NCBI GenBank assembly: GCA_017514905.1
Contig: JAFWIK010000023.1
Span: 1-32,812 of the forward strand
From: Candidatus Saccharimonadota bacterium
GTDB lineage: Bacteria > Patescibacteriota > Saccharimonadia > Saccharimonadales > Saccharimonadaceae
Length of the DNA stretch: 32,812 nucleotides
Direction of reading: 5' to 3'
Shown here: positions 7,155 to 15,102 of the stretch, piece by piece
How positions within the stretch are numbered: the stretch's first letter is position 1
Layout: each line of letters starts with the position of its first letter
The notes under the pieces: generated by a model
Seen by the model: only the letters and a program-made list of their open reading frames with translations
Told to the model about the DNA's origin: nothing
The model's database searches: none
Position numbers and translations under genes: made by a program

Positions 7155-8780
7155 ATGCGACAAAACCTTGAAATTCCCCAAGGTAAACGTACTAGGCTTT
7201 ACCGTTTTCTCGAAATCATACCAGGTGCAATTTCTTATGGTGCCATCATTTTATTATTTGTAATTTCCCTGATCAACCCAGTCTGGGGTGCTATTTATTT
7301 ATTCATTCTGATTTCTAGCACCCTCGTCAAAGCCATTGGCGTTGCCTATCGCACAGTTCAGGGCTACAACATCATAAAACGCGCCGAAAGAGTCGACTGG
7401 CATGAGCGTCTAAAAGATTTAGAGAATCCTCATGATGCTTATGAAAGGTTGCACGATAACAACAAAAAAAGCTATCATTTCGAAGAACATCTCGATAATC
7501 TCAAAATGATGTCTGCAATGGGGAAGGACTACCCCAGCCCCTCACAGGTTTACCACGTTGTAATTATGGCAGCTTACAACGAAACCGAAGATGTCTTGGC
7601 GCCCTCTATTGAAGCGGTCAATCGTAACACTTTTTCAAACGATCATATCATTTTTGTGCTTGCTTATGAGGAGCGCGGCGGTGAAAAAATGGCAGAAACA
7701 GCAAAAACGCTCCAAACAAAATATAAGGGTGTTTTTAAAGATTTTCTACTTGTTAAACATCCCGCGAACCTTCCAGGCGAAGTGGTTGGCAAAGGTCCAA
7801 ACCTGACTTACGCCGGCCAGGCCGTCAAAGATTACGTTGAAAAAAAGCATCTACCTGTCGAAAACATTATTGTTACATCTCTTGATAGCGACAATCACAT
7901 GGCAATCAAATATCTTGATTCAGTCGCATATGAATTCATTGTGCACCCCAATCGCCAACGGCTCAGCTATCAGCCGGTCTCTATCTTTACTAATAATATT
8001 TGGGATGCTCCGGCCCCAGCTCGCGTCATTGCCATTTCCAATTCATTCTTCAACGTGATTACCACTATGAGACCGCATGCTTTACGCAATTTCGCTTCAC
8101 ATTCGCAACCTCTCCAAGCTCTTGAAGCTATGAATTTTTGGTCCAAACGTACAATCGTAGAAGATGGCCACCAGTATTGGCGTAGCCTATTCTTCTTTTT
8201 CGGTGATTACTCTGTGTTACCTATCCGTATTCCAATCTATCAAGATGCCGTGATTGACGACACTTTTTGGAAAACTATCAAAGCTCAGTTTGTTCAAGTC
8301 CGACGCTGGTATTACGGCGCCAGTGACGTTGCCTACGTTGGTACTAGGCTTTTTGTCCCTAAAACTAAGCGCCCCATGCCGTTTTGGCACCTCTTTCCTA
8401 AATTCTGGCGTTTACTCGATGGCCACGTTACCCTCGCTATCATGGCGCCGATCATCACGTTTGGAGGGTGGGTGCCAATGATCATGAACAATTCTTCTCA
8501 CGATATGGTCGCTTATAATTTACCTAATATTGTCAGTATTATTGAAACCGCCGCTTCTATCGGTCTCTTTATCACCGTGTTAATATCGTTTCGTATTCTG
8601 CCTAAACGTCCTGCTAAATATCGCAAAGGTCGCAACCTCCTTATGGTACTTCAGTGGATTTTGATACCGGTCACTTCTATTTTATACCAGTCTCTTGCCG
8701 CTTACTATGCTCAGACTCGTCTAATGTTAGGCCTCTATATGGAAAAATTTGACGTCACCAAAAAGGTAGTTAAAAAATAA
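7155..8780 (+). CDS. Membrane-bound family 2 glycosyltransferase
   Basis: A 541-residue processive-type GT2 enzyme, expected to polymerise or transfer sugars at the inner face of the membrane. Two helices at about 20-60 precede the catalytic domain, in which A-A-Y-N-E-T-E-D (about 138-145) begins the nucleotide-binding fold, D-S-D-N (about 243-246) is the metal-binding DxD-type motif, V-E-D-G-H supplies the acidic general base region (about 334), and Q-V-R-R-W (about 380) matches the Q-x-x-R-W motif of cellulose/hyaluronan synthase-like enzymes. Several further helices fill the last 130 residues. It starts one base after the preceding gene, with GGAGAAG inside that gene's end as ribosome site. 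Sugar and product cannot be told from sequence; a surface polysaccharide is likely. Confidence 0.88.
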   Translation: MRQNLEIPQGKRTRLYRFLEIIPGAISYGAIILLFVISLINPVWGAIYLFILISSTLVKAIGVAYRTVQGYNIIKRAERVDWHERLKDLENPHDAYERLHDNNKKSYHFEEHLDNLKMMSAMGKDYPSPSQVYHVVIMAAYNETEDVLAPSIEAVNRNTFSNDHIIFVLAYEERGGEKMAETAKTLQTKYKGVFKDFLLVKHPANLPGEVVGKGPNLTYAGQAVKDYVEKKHLPVENIIVTSLDSDNHMAIKYLDSVAYEFIVHPNRQRLSYQPVSIFTNNIWDAPAPARVIAISNSFFNVITTMRPHALRNFASHSQPLQALEAMNFWSKRTIVEDGHQYWRSLFFFFGDYSVLPIRIPIYQDAVIDDTFWKTIKAQFVQVRRWYYGASDVAYVGTRLFVPKTKRPMPFWHLFPKFWRLLDGHVTLAIMAPIITFGGWVPMIMNNSSHDMVAYNLPNIVSIIETAASIGLFITVLISFRILPKRPAKYRKGRNLLMVLQWILIPVTSILYQSLAAYYAQTRLMLGLYMEKFDVTKKVVKK

Positions 8781-8797
8781 AACCTTCAGGGGGCAAG

Positions 8798-9388
8798 GTG
8801 ACACTTAGAATTACTGAACAAAAACTTAGAAACAAACGATTCTTAAAAAGCGAAGAAACAACTATTGTCACTCTTCTTTCAGTTAAAGAAATGATAAGTA
8901 TGAATCGCTTTATTCGGCTCGCAAAAATCTCTCGCTCTACCATTAATCGTCATCATGGCAACCTCCAATCAGTTGCCCCCGATTATGAAAAGTATCTCAT
9001 GAACCGTTGTCGATCCGTAACCAAACGTCTAAGGAATGATCCTAGCTCAGAGCTTAAAGCATTATTTTTTCGGGTTCTCATTTTTCTGTTTGTCAACCGT
9101 TTGTATGTTACATTAGTTCTAGAAAAAGGGAATCACGATGTTATCGAAAAATTGATTCTCATTCTCAAACCCAAAATTTTGGCTTCTAGCCAAGTTAGTG
9201 ACGGCGAAATGTTTGATGTCTATCTCAAGGAGATCTCTGGTCTGATCGAAGCTTGGTGTAGAGCTGGTTTTAATAAAAAATCTCTCTCTGCTACTGTCGC
9301 AAAAATTACATATCTCACTGACACTGCCAACATTCGCTTAAGCCCGCTAGCTTCTTTTAATAATGATCGGTCGCTCGATGAAGACTAA
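8798..9388 (+). CDS. TetR-like helix-turn-helix protein
   Basis: A 196-residue protein whose N-terminal half contains a helix-turn-helix around I-S-R-S-T-I-N-R-H-H, closely like the TetR recognition region, followed by an all-helical domain with a hydrophobic stretch near 90-105 as in TetR ligand/dimer domains. It starts at GTG 8798, 17 bases after the glycosyltransferase, with a G-rich site at 8787-8793. Position at the end of the envelope operon suggests it could control that operon, but no matching operator was found. Family assignment is by the HTH only and is moderate. Confidence 0.6.
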   Translation: MTLRITEQKLRNKRFLKSEETTIVTLLSVKEMISMNRFIRLAKISRSTINRHHGNLQSVAPDYEKYLMNRCRSVTKRLRNDPSSELKALFFRVLIFLFVNRLYVTLVLEKGNHDVIEKLILILKPKILASSQVSDGEMFDVYLKEISGLIEAWCRAGFNKKSLSATVAKITYLTDTANIRLSPLASFNNDRSLDED

Positions 9389-9405
9389 CATTTTTGTACA
9401 CTCTG

Positions 9406-9414
9406 TGGTATAAT
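9406..9414 (+). promoter_or_regulatory. Extended -10 promoter of tRNA-Val
   Basis: TGGTATAAT ends 9 bases before the mature tRNA 5' end, so the primary transcript has only a few extra bases. Confidence 0.7.
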
Positions 9415-9423
9415 TACTCTAAT

Positions 9424-9500
9424 GGGTTGTTAGCTCAGCTGGCTAGAGCGTCTCGTTTACACCGAGAAGGTCGGGGATTCGAGCTCCTCACAACCCACCA
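9424..9500 (+). tRNA. tRNA-Val (anticodon TAC)
   Basis: Acceptor GGGTTGT (9424-9430) pairs with ACAACCC, with discriminator A and encoded CCA ending at 9500. The D arm is GCTC...GAGC, the anticodon stem TCTCG/CGAGA, the loop TTTACAC with anticodon TAC, and the T arm GGGGA-TTCGAGC-TCCTC. All stems pair. The last A of CCA is already the first base of a 17-bp terminator-like hairpin. Confidence 0.95.
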
Positions 9501-9537
9501 TAGAAAATATCCAACCCTCAGGTTGGATATTTTCTAT
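9500..9537 (+). terminator. 17-bp hairpin directly after tRNA-Val
   Basis: 9500-9516 and 9521-9537 are perfectly complementary around CTCA, so the transcript would fold immediately after CCA. There is no long T run after it; it may end the tRNA transcript or guide 3' processing. A sequence-diverged but structurally equal hairpin (17 bp, 4-base loop) follows the copied tRNA end at 9682-9719. Confidence 0.7.
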
Positions 9538-9554
9538 AGATAAGTTAGAGGGGT

Positions 9555-9664
9555 GCGAATCCCATAGGGATTCGCTCGTGGTAGGAGCCGCATAAAAGTC
9601 TAACCTTTAGGTTAGACTTTTCAAGGCGACGCCCCACGAATTGTTTTTGCGTAGCAAAAACAAT
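9555..9664. repeat. Hairpin cluster between tRNA-Val and its 3'-end copy
   Basis: Three perfect hairpins follow each other: 9555-9563/9567-9575 (9 bp), 9594-9605/9610-9621 (12 bp, TTTA loop) and 9640-9650/9654-9664 (11 bp, core TTTTTGC-GTA-GCAAAAA). The last abuts the copied tRNA end at 9665. TCGTGG near 9574 and CCACGA near 9634 can also pair, enclosing the middle hairpin. No open reading frame is present. Confidence 0.75.
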
Positions 9665-9719
9665 GCTCCTCACAACCCACCATGAAAAATACCAAATCTT
9701 CTGATTTGGTATTTTTCAT
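9665..9719 (+). repeat. Copy of the tRNA-Val 3' end plus its own 17-bp hairpin
   Basis: 9665-9683 is identical to 9483-9501: last two T-loop bases, 3' T stem, 3' acceptor strand and CCA, at a spacing of 182 bases. It is followed at 9682-9698/9703-9719 by a perfect 17-bp hairpin with a 4-base loop. That hairpin resembles the one behind the real tRNA but differs at several stem positions with pairing kept on both sides. Confidence 0.88.
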
Positions 9720-9870
9720 ATGTAGTCGAGAAGCGAGAATCCCTTGGGATTCGGACCCATTATGTTTTCAGTTTTGACACAAATGTTGCAAAACTTTTCA
9801 ATCAAAAATCTTGCATCGTTTTCTTTGTGGTAGAATGGGCAAAGCGGAGGAGAAAGGATTATATTTTTAG
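9720..9870 (+). promoter_or_regulatory. Upstream region and extended -10 promoter of the racemase-like gene
   Basis: Holds a 7-bp hairpin (9737-9752) and an extended -10 box TGGTAGAAT at 9828-9836. GGAGGAG and AAAGGA follow at 9846-9857, which is further from ATG 9871 than usual. Nothing coding is seen before 9871. Confidence 0.5.
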
Positions 9871-10533
9871 ATGCTAAAAATTGTGGTATTTGATAGTGGT
9901 TACGGCGGTGAATTCTTTGCTGACAAGCTTGCCGAAGAGTTGCCCATCGTCGAAATAATCAGAGTGATTGACTGGCGTCATGCTGACCAGATCCTAAAAA
10001 GCCCTAAAGCAGCGCGAAAACTTGCTCTAGACGCCCTGCGTCCTTACATCGGCAAAGTCGATCTAATCATTTTTGCCAATTATCTCCTTACTCTCACTAG
10101 TCTCGGCTATTTCCGCCACAAATTCAAATCCCAATCTTTTGTCGGTATGGCTTTTGACCGTCCGCGGCACTTGAAAAAGCGCGAAGAAATCCCAGTTTTA
10201 ACTACTAAGGCTGTAGCCAAAACACTAAGATATCAAGGCTTTATTTTTAAACTACACTTCAAAACCAAGACCATTACTCTAGATTCCTGGCCTGCCAAGA
10301 TTGACGATGGGGAATTAAACTTCGAAGAGATTAGATTAGCTCTCGCGCCCCTATTTAGAAATGGTCGCCCGCATTCCATCGTGCTAGCTTGTTCCCAATT
10401 TTACGATGTCAAATCAGAGCTCAAAAAACTCTTTGGCCCCAAACTCATTATTTACGACAATTTTGCTGACACCATCAACAACGTTAATAGGTCTCTTAAA
10501 ATTCGCGGTGGCGTCAAGAAATCTAAGGATTAG
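9871..10533 (+). CDS. Glutamate racemase-like (Asp/Glu racemase superfamily) protein lacking one catalytic Cys
   Basis: The 220-residue protein begins like MurI with V-F-D-S-G-Y-G-G, and has D-L-I-I-F-A-N-Y where MurI has A-C-N-T, L-T-T-K-A-V at the T-T motif, and L-A-C-S-Q-F where MurI has G-C-T-H-Y. Glutamate racemase uses two cysteines to make D-glutamate for peptidoglycan. Here the first is gone and only the second (near residue 175) remains, and the protein is shorter than the usual ~265 residues. The fold is therefore probably kept but ordinary two-base racemisation is doubtful. The start is chosen because the family motif begins within six residues. Its stop overlaps the stop of the convergent gene by four bases. 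Confidence 0.65.
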   Translation: MLKIVVFDSGYGGEFFADKLAEELPIVEIIRVIDWRHADQILKSPKAARKLALDALRPYIGKVDLIIFANYLLTLTSLGYFRHKFKSQSFVGMAFDRPRHLKKREEIPVLTTKAVAKTLRYQGFIFKLHFKTKTITLDSWPAKIDDGELNFEEIRLALAPLFRNGRPHSIVLACSQFYDVKSELKKLFGPKLIIYDNFADTINNVNRSLKIRGGVKKSKD

Positions 10534-11450
10534 TAGCTATAAATTCTCTTCATATAGAGAGTTTTTGGAATCATTTGCATCGCTTTGCTAGTCGCATTCG
10601 AGTCTAGCTTCACGCTATAGTATACGGCATAAACTTTACCATCTAACTTCGTGGCATAAGCTAGGGCATAGGCGTTTTCGGCTTGCACCCAAGTAGTACC
10701 ATTCATCCTATAATAGCTATTCGTTATGTCTAGATAAGAGCTAATCCGGTTCGTTATAAATGTGGCTGGCGTTAATGAACTGTTTTCGGCGTAAACCAAA
10801 ACTTGCGCCCAGCCATCATCGTTGGTCAAATTATAAGTATAAGCACCATCTTTATTCTTGCCACCGGCTTTAAATTTGCTCGGCAGATAAAATTCTAGAT
10901 CACCAACTTTTACTAGCGTGCCATTTTCTTTAACTTGCTTATTCGTATTATTTATAATCCTACTTTGGCTAGTTTTACCACTGTTATAGCTACTATCATC
11001 ATCGATCGGCTCAGCATCAGAATCCCTGCCGTCGTACCGATGATTATAATAATCGTCATCATCATTGTCGTCATCGTCCTTATTATCGTCTATTTGATCT
11101 TGATTACCACCGTCATCCGCCGTCGTGGGCTCATTGCTCTCGTTACCGCCGAATTTAATCACACCTGTTGCAAATAGCACTATAAATAGAATTATTGCGA
11201 GGCTTAGAATCGTAGCAAGCGCCACGATTGCAATTGTTTGTCCACTGCCCGATTGCTTTTTTACTTCCGGGGCTTTTGTCTCTGCAGGCTTAGTTTCTGC
11301 AGTATCTACTTCTTTTTCTGCAGGCTTAGCCTCCGCAGTGTCGACTTGCTTTTCTACGGGCTTGGCCTCTTTTTCTGCGGACTTCGCCCTTTTTGCCTCA
11401 GTATCTTTTTTGGTTGCTGGTTTTTCTGATTTTTGCGTTTCTTTTGTCAT
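10530..11450 (-). CDS. Single-pass membrane protein with Lys/Glu-rich repeats and acidic linker
   Basis: Not recognised as a named family. The 306-residue product has a cytoplasmic N-terminus of about 70 residues rich in K, E, A and P, with repeats of the pattern K-P-x-E-K-x-V-D-T-A-E. One transmembrane helix follows at about 73-97, then a very acidic D/N-rich low-complexity linker (about 105-140) and a folded C-terminal domain (about 170-306) with many Y, N and T. Positive-inside charge places the C-terminal domain outside. The transcript starts from TGATATAAT (minus strand, 11469-11477) and has GGAG before the ATG. It is divergent from the AEC permease and convergent with the racemase-like gene. 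Role unknown; cell-surface exposure is an inference. Confidence 0.75.
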   Translation of the reverse strand: MTKETQKSEKPATKKDTEAKRAKSAEKEAKPVEKQVDTAEAKPAEKEVDTAETKPAETKAPEVKKQSGSGQTIAIVALATILSLAIILFIVLFATGVIKFGGNESNEPTTADDGGNQDQIDDNKDDDDNDDDDYYNHRYDGRDSDAEPIDDDSSYNSGKTSQSRIINNTNKQVKENGTLVKVGDLEFYLPSKFKAGGKNKDGAYTYNLTNDDGWAQVLVYAENSSLTPATFITNRISSYLDITNSYYRMNGTTWVQAENAYALAYATKLDGKVYAVYYSVKLDSNATSKAMQMIPKTLYMKRIYSY

Positions 11451-11468
11451 AAAACTCTCCTTTCCATC

Positions 11469-11477
11469 ATTATATCA
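11469..11477 (-). promoter_or_regulatory. Extended -10 promoter of the acidic-linker membrane protein
   Basis: TGATATAAT on the minus strand, followed by a leader with AAAGGAG and ATG at 11450. It lies 9 bases from the divergent extended -10 of the AEC gene, so the two promoters nearly touch. Confidence 0.6.
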
Positions 11478-11486
11478 TGTCTTATA

Positions 11487-11495
11487 TGCTAAAAT
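11487..11495 (+). promoter_or_regulatory. -10 promoter giving a probable leaderless AEC-gene mRNA
   Basis: TGCTAAAAT ends six bases before ATG 11502 with no Shine-Dalgarno in between. Confidence 0.6.
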
Positions 11496-11501
11496 AAACT
11501 T

Positions 11502-12428
11502 ATGCAGATTGAATTAACAGAGTTCTATGCTCGTCTTGGTGCCATTGGCCTTATCTTAATTCTGGGTTTTTGTCTCGGTAAGTGGAAACTAATTAGTACT
11601 ACTACCAATAAAGAGCTCACTAATCTCCTTCTTACGGTTTTTATGCCGGCTTCGCTTTTTATGGCTTTTCCGTCCACCTATAATGAATCATCGCTCAATT
11701 TGTTCTTTGCCGGTTTAACCGCCGGTATTCTAATCATGTTGACTCTAATTATTCTTTCCAAACTCATTTTTAATAAATGGTGGGCCAAAGGCGGTTTACG
11801 CTACGAATCTCAATTTGCCTTTATTTTTAATAATGCAACCTTCCTAGGGTATCCGATTGTCGTTAATACTTTCGGTTCCTCTGGCGTCATTGCTTATTGT
11901 GGTTTTATCATTGCCTTTAATATTGCTCTCTTTTCTTACGGCATCTGGCTCTTTGAGCATAAAATTACGTTGAGGTTAGTCAAAAACATCGTTACTAACC
12001 CTAACAACATAGCCGTAATTCTAGGTATGTTTATGTTCTTAGCTAATCTACATCTACCTCTTTTTATGTCTGATGCTGTAGGGTTTGTTGGTAACGCCAC
12101 CACGCCACTTTCGATTATTTGTATTGGTTTCATGCTTTCACGCGCCGACTACAAATCTCTGTTTAAAAAGTGGCGCCTTTTAGTCGTTGCGTCTATTCAG
12201 CTTATTCTTGGCCCAATCGTTACGTTTTCTCTCTTAAAATCTCTCAATTTCCCGCCCGAAGTCGTAGAAGTTTGTACTCTTATTCAGGCCTTACCTACTG
12301 CTACTTCGCTTGGCCTCTTTGCCACTAAATATGGCGGAAATAACATTGAGGCCTCCGAACTTGTCACTGTCTCGACTATTCTTTCAGTTGTAACTATGCC
12401 AACTATGGTTTTGATTCTTTTAGTTTAA
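11502..12428 (+). CDS. AEC (auxin efflux carrier) family permease
   Basis: A 308-residue integral membrane protein with about ten helices arranged as two five-helix halves, matching the bacterial AEC transporter family. Supporting features are N-N-A-T-F-L-G-Y-P-I near 109 in the first half and Q-A-L-P-T-A-T-S near 264 in the second, the conserved unwound-helix regions of the family. Members export or import small organic acids; the substrate cannot be assigned. The N-terminus is outside the membrane in the family. The start is set by the -10 box six bases upstream, predicting a leaderless transcript. It is a single gene; thrS behind it has its own promoter. Confidence 0.85.
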   Translation: MQIELTEFYARLGAIGLILILGFCLGKWKLISTTTNKELTNLLLTVFMPASLFMAFPSTYNESSLNLFFAGLTAGILIMLTLIILSKLIFNKWWAKGGLRYESQFAFIFNNATFLGYPIVVNTFGSSGVIAYCGFIIAFNIALFSYGIWLFEHKITLRLVKNIVTNPNNIAVILGMFMFLANLHLPLFMSDAVGFVGNATTPLSIICIGFMLSRADYKSLFKKWRLLVVASIQLILGPIVTFSLLKSLNFPPEVVEVCTLIQALPTATSLGLFATKYGGNNIEASELVTVSTILSVVTMPTMVLILLV

Positions 12429-12453
12429 AAACCAACAAAACAGATTATTTTTG

Positions 12454-12462
12454 TGCTATAAT
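12454..12462 (+). promoter_or_regulatory. Extended -10 promoter of thrS
   Basis: TGCTATAAT, then a ~18-base leader with AGGGA at 12477-12481 and ATG at 12487. The leader is too short for a T-box or an operator that mimics tRNA-Thr. Confidence 0.65.
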
Positions 12463-12486
12463 TAATACAAATAAAAGGGAATCAAA

Positions 12487-14232
12487 ATGGATAAAATAGA
12501 AGAGATGAGACATACTCTAAGCCACGTACTGGCTGCAGCAGTACGCGAACTTTACCCAGGTGCCAAATTTGGCATTGGTCCAGCCATCGAGAATGGCTTT
12601 TACTACGATATCGACTTTGGTGATACCAAGTTATCAGATACCGATTTAGCAAAAATCGAAAAGAAGATGCGTGGCATCATCGCCCGTAAACTCCCAATGA
12701 CAAAGCGAAAAGCTACAAAAGATGAGGCTTTGAGCTGGGCACGTGACGAAAAACAAGATTATAAAATTGAACTTATCAAAGAGCTCCCCGAGAGTGCCGA
12801 AATCTCTTTCTATGATATGGGAGACTTATTCACTGATCTCTGTAAAGGTCCACACGTTAAAGATTTGTCCAAAATTGGTCCCTTTAAGCTAGTCCGTATT
12901 GCTGGTGCCTATTGGCGTGGCGACGAAAAGCGCCCGATGCTCACGCGTATTTACGGCGTTGCTTTTAATACTGAAAAAGAGTTAGATGATTATCTAAAGC
13001 GTCAAGAGGAAGCTAAAAAGCGTGACCACCGCAAACTCGGCAAAGAGTTAGACTTATTCTGTTTCTCAGATCTAGTCGGAGCTGGTTTGCCTCTCTTTAC
13101 CCCGCGCGGCACTACCTTGCGTGAACTTATGGCGAATTATTCATTGTCTCTGCGTGGTCGCGAAGGTTTTGAAAAGGTTTGGACTCCTCACATTACCAAG
13201 ACCGATCTCTATAAAACCTCTGGCCACTATGCCAAATTTGGTGACGAACTATTTATGGTACACTCCCAAGTCAGTGGCGAGGATTTCGCTATGAAGCCCA
13301 TGAATTGCCCACACCACGCTCAGATTTTTGCCTCACGTCCTCGTACCTACCGTGATATGCCAGTGCGTTATATGGAAGCTACCACTGACTATCGTGACGA
13401 AAAAACTGGTGAACTTGGCGGCCTTTCCCGCGTTCGTTCACTTACTCAAGATGATTCTCACGTCTTTTGTCGTAACGATCAGATCAAAGAAGAAGTCAAA
13501 AAACTTGTTGGTATTGTTAAAGAGCTCTACGAAACCATGGGTATGCAAAAACTCCGCGCTCGTCTCTCTTATCGTTCCGATGAAGATAAGTATCTCGGTG
13601 ATAAAAAGCTCTGGGAAATGTCCCAAAAGCAAATTAAACAAGCCGCCATCGATAACCATCTTGACTACTTCGAACAAGAGGGCGAAGCCGCCTTCTATGG
13701 TCCGAAGATCGATTTTATGGCCGAAGATGCTCTTGGTAGAGAGCATCAACTCGCCACGATTCAACTTGATTTTGTCCAACCAGAGCGTTTCGGTCTCGAA
13801 TTTACCAACAAAAAGGGCGAAAAAGAGCGCCCAGTGATGATTCACCACGCTACTCTCGGCTCCATCGAGCGCTTCCTCTCTGTCTTTATTGAGCATACCG
13901 GTGGTTGGTTCCCGTTCTGGTGTGCTCCTGAGCAGGTTCGTGTCGTTACGGTAAACGATCAGGTTAATGATTATGTTGCTAAAATCACTAAGGTTCTCGA
14001 CGACATCGTGCTTGAAAAACCATTGAAGTATAACGAACTACGCTACAGTGTAGACGATTCTGATGACTCTCTCGGTAAAAAGATTCGTCGCGCCACTGCT
14101 ATGAAAATCCCAGCCATCCTAGTTGTCGGCCCGAAGGACGTCGAAGACAAAGTCGTCTCCATCCGTCTTCGCGACAAAGAGGACAAGGTTAAACTTACCA
14201 AGCTCGCCGACTACCTCAAAGGATTAAAATAG
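12487..14232 (+). CDS. thrS: Threonyl-tRNA synthetase lacking the TGS domain
   Basis: Charges tRNA-Thr with threonine. The 581-residue protein opens directly in the editing (second additional) domain, with H-T-L-S-H-V-L-A-A-A-V and I-G-P-A-I-E-N-G-F-Y-Y-D; the ~60-residue N-terminal TGS domain of E. coli ThrRS (642 residues) is absent. The class II core shows the zinc ligands Cys274 (M-N-C-P-H-H), His325 (D-D-S-H-V-F) and probably His453 (M-I-H-H-A-T). The C-terminal anticodon-binding domain starts near 480. Editing seems kept because the H-x-x-x-H pattern near residues 9-13 and the C-x-G-P-H motif (about 119) are present. No in-frame start upstream would add TGS. miaA follows at 30 bases and may be co-transcribed. 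Confidence 0.95.
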   Translation: MDKIEEMRHTLSHVLAAAVRELYPGAKFGIGPAIENGFYYDIDFGDTKLSDTDLAKIEKKMRGIIARKLPMTKRKATKDEALSWARDEKQDYKIELIKELPESAEISFYDMGDLFTDLCKGPHVKDLSKIGPFKLVRIAGAYWRGDEKRPMLTRIYGVAFNTEKELDDYLKRQEEAKKRDHRKLGKELDLFCFSDLVGAGLPLFTPRGTTLRELMANYSLSLRGREGFEKVWTPHITKTDLYKTSGHYAKFGDELFMVHSQVSGEDFAMKPMNCPHHAQIFASRPRTYRDMPVRYMEATTDYRDEKTGELGGLSRVRSLTQDDSHVFCRNDQIKEEVKKLVGIVKELYETMGMQKLRARLSYRSDEDKYLGDKKLWEMSQKQIKQAAIDNHLDYFEQEGEAAFYGPKIDFMAEDALGREHQLATIQLDFVQPERFGLEFTNKKGEKERPVMIHHATLGSIERFLSVFIEHTGGWFPFWCAPEQVRVVTVNDQVNDYVAKITKVLDDIVLEKPLKYNELRYSVDDSDDSLGKKIRRATAMKIPAILVVGPKDVEDKVVSIRLRDKEDKVKLTKLADYLKGLK

Positions 14233-14262
14233 ATAATCAAAAATTGCTTTTGAGGAGCATTA

Positions 14263-15102
14263 ATGAGATTTAGACCAGATTTTCGAATGTCGAATCGAGT
14301 AGATGTAGTGTCTGGAAATAGAGCGTTCCGAAAAAGCATTTTTCCAGACACAATAATTATTCTGGGCCCGACAGGCTCTGGCAAAACTGGCGTTTCTATT
14401 AAACTCGCAGAAGCTTTAAACGGTGAGATTATTTCTGCCGACTCTCGTGCTATTTATAAAGGCATGGACATCGGCACTGCCAAGCCTACATCAAAAGAGC
14501 AACATGACATTCCTCACTACGGTTTAGATTTGGTAAATCCCGGCGATAGGTTTACCGTAGCCGACTGGAAATCCTATGCTGAACAAAAAATTACCGAGAT
14601 TCATGCGCGTGGCAAAGTTCCGATTATTGTTGGCGGTACCGGGCTTTACATTGATGCGCTCATTTATGATTATCATTTTAAGGGGCCTACCGGAGAGAGA
14701 ATCGGTGATTTTGAACAAAAAACTTGTACAGACCGCAAAGAGATCAAGGGAAATTATTTGCTGGTCGGTATAAAATGTTCAGACACTGAACTACGTTCTA
14801 GACTCAAAAAACGTATCGATCAAATGTTCTGTGAAAACTTATACAAGGAAACACGCTCCCTTGTGCAACAATATGGATGGGACAACCAAGCCATGAAAAG
14901 CAATATCTATCAATATGTCTGGCAGTACTTAAAAGGGAACCTTACACTAAAAGAGGCCAAAGAACGTTGTTTTTTTGATGATTGGCACCTAGCCAAGCGC
15001 CAGATTACCTGGTTCAAGCGTAACCCTCAGATTACTTGGCTGGAGCTTGAAAAAGTTTATTCGTATGTGATAAAATATATACAAGATGAGCAAAGAAAAT
15101 AA
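14263..15102 (+). CDS. miaA: tRNA dimethylallyltransferase
   Basis: Transfers a dimethylallyl group to A37 of tRNAs that read codons starting with U. The 279-residue protein has the P-loop G-P-T-G-S-G-K-T at 35-42, the D-S-R-A-I-Y-K-G-M-D-I-G-T-A-K-P region at about 62-77, and V-G-G-T-G-L-Y near 122, all diagnostic of MiaA. About 28 residues precede the P-loop, longer than usual; ATG 14263 has GAGGAG five bases upstream, while ATG 14287 would remove eight residues. The C-terminal basic segment with K-R-Q-I-T-W-F-K-R-N is present. It overlaps the next gene by 17 bases. Confidence 0.93.
   Translation: MRFRPDFRMSNRVDVVSGNRAFRKSIFPDTIIILGPTGSGKTGVSIKLAEALNGEIISADSRAIYKGMDIGTAKPTSKEQHDIPHYGLDLVNPGDRFTVADWKSYAEQKITEIHARGKVPIIVGGTGLYIDALIYDYHFKGPTGERIGDFEQKTCTDRKEIKGNYLLVGIKCSDTELRSRLKKRIDQMFCENLYKETRSLVQQYGWDNQAMKSNIYQYVWQYLKGNLTLKEAKERCFFDDWHLAKRQITWFKRNPQITWLELEKVYSYVIKYIQDEQRK

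Noticed and set aside
9500-9760. CRISPR array
   Set aside because: The repeats are hairpins of different sequence and two copies of a tRNA end; there is no regular repeat-spacer pattern and no cas gene.
10935-11517. Plus-strand frames rich in I, V, F and S opposite the acidic-linker protein
   Set aside because: Hydrophobic appearance comes from the complement of D- and K/E-rich codons; the minus-strand protein has a promoter and ribosome site.
13438-13896. 152-codon minus-strand frame inside thrS
   Set aside because: Mirror of a strongly conserved synthetase core; composition reflects the opposite strand.
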